Below are positions 1 through 4,955 of a stretch of DNA of 5,016 nt, one piece after another. The position numbers were made by a program, and so were the translations under genes. Numbering within the stretch: position 1 is the first letter of the stretch; every line of letters begins with the position of its first letter. The notes under the pieces were generated by a model. The model had not been told where the DNA came from, made no database searches, and saw nothing but the letters and a program-made list of their open reading frames with translations. Source of the stretch: Chitinophagaceae bacterium (lineage in GTDB: Bacteria > Bacteroidota > Bacteroidia > Chitinophagales > Chitinophagaceae); the NCBI GenBank assembly GCA_030151745.1, contig JASLDA010000297.1, positions 1 through 5,016 of the forward strand, in the 5' to 3' direction.

Positions 1-1356
1 CAGGATTATGTCGCTGTCCCGGTTGTTGCGGAAAGCTTCCGCCAGCCAGGCCAGACTTTCCACAGGCCTGCCGTTGAAGGTCCGTACGATCTTGTTCCTT
101 ACGTCATGGTAGCCGACATTGCTTTCATCCGGCAATACGGATGAGAGGAGCACGATCTGCCGGGCCGTATCCGCATTGAGCACCTGCCCGTAGTAGTAAT
201 AGCTCAGCTCCGGGTTTTTATATGCCCAATAGCCGTCGTTACGGAAATAGTAGTAGCTCGGCGTCGTAAACACGAAGCCGTTCTCGATATAATACTTAGG
301 CTCGAGCTCGATCTTATCGACGAGGCGCACCGCCGTATGCCGGTAACGCAGGGGGACCTGCAGCTCCATGGTGGAGTCGCGGCGCAGCACCTCGAGCCGG
401 ATGGTGTCGTTCCGGCTGTGCAGCTGCAGCGCGGTCTCGAAGCCGGTGCGAAGCTGCTGCTGCATCACGATGCTGCCGTCGTTCTCCACGACGGCCCCGT
501 CCACGCGAAGAAGCACATCGTCGGGGAGCAGGCTGCCGTATAGGGCCGAGCGCTGATGCACGGCATTTATCAGGACGCCGCTCACGGTATCCGCGACTCC
601 GTAACACTTGCGCAGGGCGGGGTTTTCGAGCTTCTGCCATTTCAGGTAGAGCGGCACCGGGCCGTCGTAGCGGCCGTCGTCATCCACGTCCTTGAGGAAG
701 CTGCGCACTACGGGAGTCGGGATCATGTAGCCGATGCCCTGGCTCTGGCTGCGGCCCTGGAACGCTACGCCGGCCAGCTTCCCGTCCAGCAATACCGGCC
801 CCCCGCTGTTGCCGGGGTTGATCGCCGCGTCGATCTGGACCGCCAGGTTGTTGTGGTCGCTGTAGGAGTAGTCGGTGGCTTCGATCCGGCTGACGATGCC
901 CGAAGTAATGCTCAGATCGTCCCCGCCGGTCGGGAAGCCGTAGGCGGCGACGCGCTGCCCGATCTGCGGCAGCTCCGCCAGCTGGAGCGGCGCCGCCCTG
1001 CTGAAAAAGCGCGCATCGTCCACTTTAAGGATCGCCAGGTCGTACTCCGGGGCGATGTATTGCACGTAGGCGATGTACTTACGAGAATCCTTGGCCTTGC
1101 GCACTTCGATGAACTCGCCGAACTCTACCACGTGCGCGCAGGTGAGAATACGGTTGCTGTCGATGATGGCCCCGGAGCCGGAGCTCTTCTCCGCCGCGCT
1201 GCGCTGCCAGGGCTGCGTGAAGTCGTATTGCTGCTTGGTAACAAAGATCTTCACTACGGCGCGCTCCGGCCCCTCCTCCGCGGCCTGGCTCCGGACAGTG
1301 CAGAGCAGGAGCAGCAGGAGGCCGTAACGCAGCCTGTGATACAGATATCCGATCAT
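1..1356 (-). CDS. Secreted Deg/HtrA-family serine protease with two PDZ-type regions (C-terminus beyond the window)
   Basis: This is probably an envelope quality-control endoprotease that cleaves misfolded exported proteins. 452 codons are visible and the frame is still open at base 1. An in-frame TGA (1362-1360) lies one codon before ATG 1356, so no longer start is possible. Residues 1-26 form a Sec signal peptide: basic residues, then a leucine run, with likely cleavage after RSQA. The trypsin-like domain covers about 30-220, with catalytic His75 (LTCAHVV), Asp106 (PEYDLAIL) and Ser184 (NPGNSGGP). A PDZ domain covers about 235-335 (QKLENPALRK, then LLPDDVLLRVDG). A second PDZ-type region begins near 390 (QIVLLSSVLPDE, NVGYHDVRN). 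The order and these motifs resemble plant Deg9/Deg2 and their bacterial relatives more than DegP/DegQ. Perhaps 40-60 residues are missing at the edge. A Tyr-rich stretch (368-390) joins the two PDZ regions. It is transcribed divergently from the nucleotidyltransferase gene. The family call is firm; the substrate is unknown. Confidence 0.93.
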   Translation of the reverse strand, partial: MIGYLYHRLRYGLLLLLLCTVRSQAAEEGPERAVVKIFVTKQQYDFTQPWQRSAAEKSSGSGAIIDSNRILTCAHVVEFGEFIEVRKAKDSRKYIAYVQYIAPEYDLAILKVDDARFFSRAAPLQLAELPQIGQRVAAYGFPTGGDDLSITSGIVSRIEATDYSYSDHNNLAVQIDAAINPGNSGGPVLLDGKLAGVAFQGRSQSQGIGYMIPTPVVRSFLKDVDDDGRYDGPVPLYLKWQKLENPALRKCYGVADTVSGVLINAVHQRSALYGSLLPDDVLLRVDGAVVENDGSIVMQQQLRTGFETALQLHSRNDTIRLEVLRRDSTMELQVPLRYRHTAVRLVDKIELEPKYYIENGFVFTTPSYYYFRNDGYWAYKNPELSYYYYGQVLNADTARQIVLLSSVLPDESNVGYHDVRNKIVRTFNGRPVESLAWLAEAFRNNRDSDIIL

Positions 1357-1501
1357 GGCTCAAAATTACCGGATCGCGCCCCGGTAGCTTTTTAAGCATT
1401 GTTATAAAACCAGGGCCTGCGGAAACCTATGACCGCGGATTTCACAGCCTGCATTCTTCGCATTGGCCTAATTTCACGCCATCCCCTCAAACGCCGATGT
1501 T
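1357..1501. promoter_or_regulatory. Divergent intergenic spacer holding both promoters
   Basis: This 145-base spacer separates two genes that diverge, so both promoters should lie here or overlap the gene ends. On the minus strand, TAATTTTG (1368-1361) fits the Bacteroidota -7 consensus TAnnTTTG. It sits only four bases before the protease ATG, and I find no TTTG -33 partner at the usual spacing. On the plus strand the best look-alike is TAATTTCA (1469-1476), which is weaker. There is no Shine-Dalgarno sequence before either start. The location is supported by gene orientation; the individual boxes are not secure. Confidence 0.3.
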
Positions 1502-2497
1502 TTGAAAGCGATCATTCCTGTAGCAGGAGCGGGCACCAAGCTCCGCCCGCTGACATATACGCAACCTAAAGCCCTGATCCCTATTGCCGGGAAGACCATC
1601 CTTTCCGTCATTATCGACCAGTTGCTGGAAGCCGGCGTAGACGATTTCGTATTCGTCATCGGCTACCTCGGCGAGAAGATCCAGCGCTATATCAGCCGCA
1701 CCTACCCGCAACTGAAGTACACGCTGGTCACCCAGAGCGACCGCCGGGGAACGGGCCACGCCATCTGGCTTACCCAGGACGCGGTCGGCGACGAAGAGGT
1801 GGTGATCGTGCTGGGCGATACGATCTGCGACTACAATGTCCGCGACCTGCTGGCCAGCGAGGTCAGCATGATCGGGGTCCGTAAGGTGGACGACCCCCGC
1901 TCCTTCGGGGTCGCCGAGCTGGATGTGCAGGACCAGGTGCTGCGCGTGGTCGAGAAGCCGCTGATCCCCCGCAGCAATATGGCCATGGTGGGAATTTACT
2001 ACGTGAAGGAGACGAACGTCATGTTCGAGGCCCTGAACAGCCACCTGAGCGGACCGATAGACGAAGAGGGCGAATATCACCTGACCCAGGCACTGCAGCA
2101 AATGATCGAGCGGGGCATCCGCTTCAAGGCATTCCGGGTGGCAAACTGGTTCGACTGCGGCAAGCGCGAGACCTTGCTGTCGACGAACGCCACCCTGCTC
2201 CGGCAGCAGCAGGAAAACGGCTACACCCCGGCGCCCGAGTATCCCGGCGCCGTGATCATTCCGCCTGTATCCATTGCAGAAGGCTGCACCCTGCGCCACT
2301 GCATCATCGGCCCGAACGTGACGATCGGCGAGTTTACCAAGATCGAATCCGCCATCATCCAGGACAGCATCATCGGGAGCTATGCCGAGCTGCGCGAGGT
2401 GGTGCTTCATTCTTCCATCATCGGCTCGGACGCCTTTATCCGCGGCGGCAGCCAGAGTCTTAACATCGGGGATAATACGGAGATCGACCTGGGGTAA
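1502..2497 (+). CDS. Sugar-1-phosphate nucleotidyltransferase with C-terminal left-handed beta-helix
   Basis: The family transfers a nucleotidyl group from NTP (dTTP or UTP most likely) to a sugar 1-phosphate, giving NDP-sugar for polysaccharide or glycan synthesis in the cytoplasm. The 331 residues start with the nucleotide-binding loop GAGTKLRPLT (9-18), then PKALIPIAGK (22-31). Further catalytic-domain marks are LGD (104-106), FGV (135-137), EKP (151-153) and WFDCGK (216-221). From about 250 the sequence is imperfect hexapeptide repeats (CIIGPNVTIGEF, SIIGSYAEL, SIIGSDAFI), a left-handed beta-helix as in long RmlA-type enzymes and GlmU. Usual GxGTR is GTK here. TTG 1502 is chosen because the frame closes upstream at TAA 1469-1471 with no ATG between, and the MKAIIPVAGAG start aligns with the family. 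The substrate cannot be read from sequence; glucose-1-phosphate thymidylyl- or uridylyltransferase are the main options. Confidence 0.92.
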   Translation: MKAIIPVAGAGTKLRPLTYTQPKALIPIAGKTILSVIIDQLLEAGVDDFVFVIGYLGEKIQRYISRTYPQLKYTLVTQSDRRGTGHAIWLTQDAVGDEEVVIVLGDTICDYNVRDLLASEVSMIGVRKVDDPRSFGVAELDVQDQVLRVVEKPLIPRSNMAMVGIYYVKETNVMFEALNSHLSGPIDEEGEYHLTQALQQMIERGIRFKAFRVANWFDCGKRETLLSTNATLLRQQQENGYTPAPEYPGAVIIPPVSIAEGCTLRHCIIGPNVTIGEFTKIESAIIQDSIIGSYAELREVVLHSSIIGSDAFIRGGSQSLNIGDNTEIDLG

Positions 2498-2500
2498 TGC

Positions 2501-2765
2501 GAAATTAAAAACGCAAAATTCAAAACCTGGAAAATCCGATATCCCGAACTTGTCCCGGCATAGTATCTTGCCCGGTTTACTATCTGCCTATCGTCCCTGC
2601 ATCCCGGCTTGCGCCGGGGCCTAAAGAAGACGCACCTGCAGCGCTTACCATTTGTCGTTTTACGCATTTTTCAGTCATAGCTTCCGGGCCTTTGAATTCT
2701 CCATTTTGAATTTTGCATTCCCAAGCACGCGCTTCCGGACTTTTGCCTTTTGAATTTTAAATTTC
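2501..2765. repeat. AT-rich intergenic repeat region with inverted ends
   Basis: This fills nearly the whole 272-base gap between the nucleotidyltransferase stop and the flavoprotein start, and it holds no credible gene. The 13-mer GCAAAATTCAAAA at 2513-2525 recurs exactly as its reverse complement at 2704-2716. The core TTTGAATT also occurs at 2691 and 2749. The two outer ends match as inverted repeats: GAAATTAAAA at 2501-2510, and GAAATTTAAAA read on the minus strand from 2765. On the right side GCTTCCGG is directly repeated (2680-2687 and 2731-2738), each copy leading into a TTTGAATT unit. The middle is GC-richer and holds a hairpin. It could be a small non-autonomous mobile element or a degenerate intergenic repeat family. 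The repeats are visible; their nature is inferred. Confidence 0.55.
2603..2618. repeat. GC-rich hairpin in the nucleotidyltransferase/flavoprotein spacer
   Basis: CCCGGC and GCCGGG form a perfect six-base-pair stem around a four-base loop. The loop reads TTGC on the plus strand and GCAA, a GNRA-type tetraloop, on the minus strand. No T-run follows in either direction, so it is not a standard intrinsic terminator. It lies roughly midway between the AT-rich inverted repeats that bound the spacer. Confidence 0.5.
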
Positions 2766-2769
2766 AAGA

Positions 2770-3726
2770 ATGTTTACAGAACAAGGTTTCAATAACCGCG
2801 TGACGCGGCTCTTCGGGATAGAATATCCTCTCATCCAGGCGGGCATGATCTGGGCTTCGGGCTGGAGGCTGGCTTCTGCCGTGAGCAACGCCGGGGGGCT
2901 GGGGCTCATCGGGGCCGGCAGCATGTACCCCGGGATCCTGCGCGAGCATATCGCGAAATGCAAGGCGGCTACGGACAAGCCCTTCGGCGTCAATCTCCCG
3001 CTGCTGTACCCCGATATCGATCAGCACGTGGATGCGATCATCGAAGGCGGGGTGCCGATCGTATTTACCTCGGCAGGCAATCCCAAGACCTGGACCGGCA
3101 AACTGAAGGAAGCCGGGATCAAGGTCGTTCACGTGGTGAGTTCCGCGAAATTTGCGAAGAAGAGCGAGGATGCCGGCGTAGATGCCGTCGTCGCGGAAGG
3201 CTTCGAAGCCGGCGGGCATAACGGCCGCGAGGAAACGACCACCCTTTGCCTCATCCCGGCGGTCCGGGAGGCGATCTCCATTCCCCTGATCGCTGCGGGG
3301 GGCATCGGCTCCGGCAGATCGATGTTCGCGGCAATGGCCCTGGGCGCGGAAGGCGTACAGATCGGCAGCCGCTTCGTATGCACGCCCGAGGCTTCGAGCC
3401 ACCAGGCCTTCAAGGAGGCGATCCTCGCAGCCGGCGAAGGCGATACCATACTGACGCTGAAAAGTCTTACGCCGGTACGCCTGATCAAGAACCAGTTTTT
3501 CAAACAGGTAGCCGAGGCCGAAGCGGCGGGCGCCGGCAAGGCGGCGCTGGAGGATCTCCTGGGCAGGGCCCGGGCCAAGCGCGGCATGGCCGAAGGCGAC
3601 CTGCTCGAAGGCGAGCTGGAAATCGGCCAGGTCAGCGCCATGATCCGCGAGATCAGGCCGGCCGCCGAGATCGTGGCCGGGATCTGGAACGAGTTCCGGG
3701 CCGTGGCGGCGAATCCGTTCGGCTAA
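2770..3726 (+). CDS. FMN-dependent nitronate monooxygenase / FabK-like enoyl-ACP reductase family protein
   Basis: This is a TIM-barrel flavoprotein of the 2-nitropropane dioxygenase/FabK superfamily. Members either oxidise toxic alkyl nitronates using FMN and oxygen or reduce trans-2-enoyl-ACP in fatty acid synthesis. The 318 residues are close to the length of FabK. The N-terminus has IEYPLIQAGMIW (17-28) and SNAGGLGLIGAG (39-50), then KPFGVNLPLL (70-79). AEGFEAGGHNG (142-152) carries His150, the position of the catalytic histidine of both activities. FMN phosphate-binding segments are AAGGIGSG (175-182) and GAEGVQIGSRF (192-202). SLTPVRLIKNQ (232-242) matches the FabK C-terminal part. ATG 2770 gives the expected start; no Shine-Dalgarno is seen. 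The gene stands alone behind a repeat-rich spacer and ends before an intrinsic terminator. Overall likeness is to FabK, but annotation pipelines usually call such proteins nitronate monooxygenase. The exact reaction is open. Confidence 0.9.
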   Translation: MFTEQGFNNRVTRLFGIEYPLIQAGMIWASGWRLASAVSNAGGLGLIGAGSMYPGILREHIAKCKAATDKPFGVNLPLLYPDIDQHVDAIIEGGVPIVFTSAGNPKTWTGKLKEAGIKVVHVVSSAKFAKKSEDAGVDAVVAEGFEAGGHNGREETTTLCLIPAVREAISIPLIAAGGIGSGRSMFAAMALGAEGVQIGSRFVCTPEASSHQAFKEAILAAGEGDTILTLKSLTPVRLIKNQFFKQVAEAEAAGAGKAALEDLLGRARAKRGMAEGDLLEGELEIGQVSAMIREIRPAAEIVAGIWNEFRAVAANPFG

Positions 3727-3763
3727 TGACCGGCTCCGAATTGCGGTCCTGCAGCAACAGAAT

Positions 3764-3788
3764 AAGCCGGCGCAAGGCCGGCTTTTCT
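3764..3788 (+). terminator. Rho-independent terminator of the flavoprotein gene
   Basis: AAGCCGGC (3764-3771) and GCCGGCTT (3777-3784) make a perfect eight-base-pair, GC-rich stem with the five-base loop GCAAG. The stem runs into TTTTCT, starting 38 bases after the TAA stop of the flavoprotein gene. Read on the minus strand, the stem is followed by TATTCTG, so it may also weakly stop transcripts from the converging small gene. Confidence 0.82.
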
Positions 3789-3815
3789 CACATCAAACAC
3801 CACACACACTATTTT

Positions 3816-3858
3816 ATACCCGAAGGGATCGGCGATCGGAATGCCGATCCCCGGGTAT
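3816..3858 (-). repeat. Long bulged hairpin at the 3' end of the small membrane-protein gene
   Basis: ATACCCG (3816-3822) pairs with CGGGTAT (3852-3858), and GGGATCGGC (3825-3833) pairs with GCCGATCCC (3843-3851). This makes 16 base pairs interrupted only by a two-base AA bulge, with a nine-base loop at 3834-3842. On the minus strand the stem begins within the TGA stop of the small gene, so it would cap the 3' end of that mRNA. Neither side is followed by a T-run, so it may protect or process the transcript end, or depend on another termination mode. That role is inferred. Confidence 0.62.
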
Positions 3859-4001
3859 CAGCCCATCCAGTAGCTGATCATCAGCCACAGGTACAGGCAG
3901 ATCAATCCAATTGTCCCGACATAAAAAACAGGCTCCGCAAGCTCGGTCTTCTGCAGCCAGCCGCGGTTGGGACGCACCTCCGGTGAATGGTTTTCGTTCA
4001 T
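3858..4001 (-). CDS. Small single-pass membrane protein, 47 residues, function unknown
   Basis: I do not recognise a family. ATG 4001 to TGA 3860-3858 encodes a polar N-terminus of about 23 residues (MNENHSPEVRPNRGW at the start). One strongly hydrophobic segment follows at about 25-45, rich in Leu, Ile, Tyr and Trp, and the protein ends in SYWMG. The charge pattern suggests a short cytoplasmic N-terminus and a membrane anchor. Codon use, with many C- or G-ending codons, matches the neighbouring genes and supports real coding. An in-frame ATG at 4034 would add 11 residues (58 in total). It is preceded by GAGGTGGT, an odd weak Shine-Dalgarno look-alike for this kind of genome; I prefer 4001 but cannot exclude 4034. 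The gene converges on the flavoprotein gene and lies downstream of the response regulator on the same strand, 267 bases away. Small subunits of respiratory or transport complexes look like this, but nothing here ties it to one. Confidence 0.62.
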   Translation of the reverse strand: MNENHSPEVRPNRGWLQKTELAEPVFYVGTIGLICLYLWLMISYWMG

Positions 4002-4132
4002 ACGTGTTCCAGGAATAACATACAGCTCGCTCATACCACCTCGGTTTTGGAACCTGAAAGAATACCCCCTGCGGGGCTGCGTCCTTCTAATAACTTACAA
4101 GTTCGCTGCTTATTGCGCAGGTCGGTGTTAAG

Positions 4133-4163
4133 GTTTTCTCATAGCGGTAAAGTGGGAGAAAAC
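4133..4163. repeat. Inverted repeat, 8-bp arms
   Basis: GTTTTCTC (4133-4140) and GAGAAAAC (4156-4163) are perfect reverse complements separated by 15 bases. No T-run follows, so it is not a standard terminator. It lies about 100 bases upstream of the candidate starts of the small membrane protein, where a dimeric regulator could bind. That role is speculation; the repeat itself is exact. Confidence 0.4.
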
Positions 4164-4203
4164 TGCGGTTATTCCCCTTCGTCGTCCTGGTTTCCGGCTC
4201 GTC

Positions 4204-4238
4204 ATTCACCAATCCGCATATTCACAAAATTCGCACAT
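4204..4238. repeat. Degenerate short tandem repeat, about four units of 8-10 bp
   Basis: Successive units at 4204-4211, 4212-4219, 4220-4228 and 4229-4238 each follow the pattern ATTCRCA with one or two changes and one or two extra bases. The last unit is ATTCGCACAT. An isolated GATTCAC follows at 4255-4261. The AT-rich composition contrasts with the flanking genes. From memory, spacers of this style recur in Bacteroidota genomes; I cannot confirm copy number here. Confidence 0.4.
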
Positions 4239-4268
4239 CAAAGCCCCCCTTGCCGATTCACTTCCAAC

Positions 4269-4955
4269 TCAGAACGCCTTGAAAAAGGCCTCCTCGTAAG
4301 AGCCCCCGATCGGGATCTGGGCATCGCCGATATGGATGGTCTTGTTGCGGACCATCGTAATCCGTGCCAGGGGAATGATATAGCTCCTGTGCACGCGCAT
4401 GAAGGCGGTCTGGGGCAGGCTTTCGGACATGGCCTTCATGGTCATCCGGGCCACGATGGGCTTGGCGCCGTCAAGGTGGATTTTGAGGTAATCGTCCAGC
4501 CCCTCGATATAGCGGATATCGGCCAGGGAGATCCGGTGCACGCTGTAGTCGGCGCGGATGGAGATATACTGCTGCCCCCCTGCCGCCTGCTGCTTCTTGT
4601 ACTCGTGCATATGGATGGCCTTATGGACGGCCTGCTCGAAGCGGTTCTGGGTAAAGGGTTTCAGCAGGTAATCGACGGCCTTCAGGTTGAAGCCCTCGAC
4701 GGCGTACTCGCTGTATCCCGTCGTGAAGATCACCATCGGCTCGCCGGGCAGGTTCTTGTAAAACTGGATCCCGGAGATGGAGGGCATCTGGATGTCCAGG
4801 AACAGGAGATCCACCGGATTGCTGTTCAGGTATTCCAAGGCCTCGCCCGTTCGCGTAAAGGTCTTCTCCAGCGTAATCTCCGGGATATGTGCCGCGAAAC
4901 GCTCGATGATGCGCAGGCTTGGTGGCTCGTCGTCGATGGCAATGGCTCTGATCAT
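4269..4955 (-). CDS. LytTR-family response regulator (CheY-like receiver plus LytTR DNA-binding domain)
   Basis: This is the cytoplasmic output half of a two-component system; phosphorylation by a LytS-type kinase should alter DNA binding. The 228 residues are complete. The receiver domain covers about 1-118, with acidic pocket Asp8-Asp9 (IDDE), phosphoacceptor Asp54 (LLFLDIQMP), Thr78/Thr79 (IFTTGY) and Lys99-Pro100 (DYLLKPF). A short linker leads to the LytTR domain, about 128-228, with YISIRADY, the IRYIEGLDDYLKIH segment and the signature FMRVHRSYIIP (185-195). Length and architecture are those typical of the family in Bacteroidota. ATG 4955 gives the canonical MIRAIAIDDE start. The frame stays open further upstream, but that stretch encodes the kinase tail in another frame. 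The start overlaps the stop of the preceding gene by ATGA, implying co-transcription and translational coupling. Target genes are not identifiable here. Confidence 0.95.
   Translation of the reverse strand: MIRAIAIDDEPPSLRIIERFAAHIPEITLEKTFTRTGEALEYLNSNPVDLLFLDIQMPSISGIQFYKNLPGEPMVIFTTGYSEYAVEGFNLKAVDYLLKPFTQNRFEQAVHKAIHMHEYKKQQAAGGQQYISIRADYSVHRISLADIRYIEGLDDYLKIHLDGAKPIVARMTMKAMSESLPQTAFMRVHRSYIIPLARITMVRNKTIHIGDAQIPIGGSYEEAFFKAF

Larger units (their letters stand above)
4035..4268. other. Intergenic spacer between the response regulator and the small gene; no gene seen
   Basis: Both strands were read for coding. Only very short frames exist, such as a 25-codon minus-strand frame ending TAA near 4130, without family resemblance. 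The spacer holds an inverted repeat and a degenerate tandem repeat, listed separately, and a GC-rich patch at 4065-4076 (CCCC and GGGG around CTGC). It should contain the promoter of the small gene and the 3' end of the regulator transcript, but I find no convincing promoter boxes or T-tailed terminator. Confidence 0.4.

Noticed and set aside
664..690. DxDxDG pattern in the protease (Asp223, Asp225, Asp227, Gly228), resembling an EF-hand or dockerin calcium loop
   Set aside because: The loop lacks the later acidic ligand at position 12, and the segment aligns with the ordinary GRYDG/GKYxG link before the first PDZ domain in Deg proteins.
556..1395. A 279-codon plus-strand open frame
   Set aside because: It lies antisense to the protease, has no family motif, and is explained by GC-rich codon structure of the real minus-strand gene, which carries the full catalytic triad.
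1429..1555. Plus-strand frame from ATG 1429 entering the nucleotidyltransferase
   Set aside because: It is short, out of frame with the real gene, and shows no recognisable protein features.
1487..2410. A 307-codon minus-strand open frame
   Set aside because: It is the antisense shadow of the nucleotidyltransferase, whose plus-strand frame contains all family motifs.
3246..3986. A 246-codon plus-strand frame running past the flavoprotein stop
   Set aside because: Its protein is Arg/Gly-rich and shadow-like, it overlaps the flavoprotein, and it would read through both the terminator and the small gene.
4130..4210. A 25-codon minus-strand frame in the spacer after the regulator gene
   Set aside because: It is Arg-rich, has no motif, covers the repeat area, and shows nothing beyond chance expectation.
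4276..4289. GCCTT/AAGGC hairpin near the end of the regulator gene as a possible terminator
   Set aside because: It has only five base pairs, lies inside the final codons and is not followed by a T-run on the minus strand.
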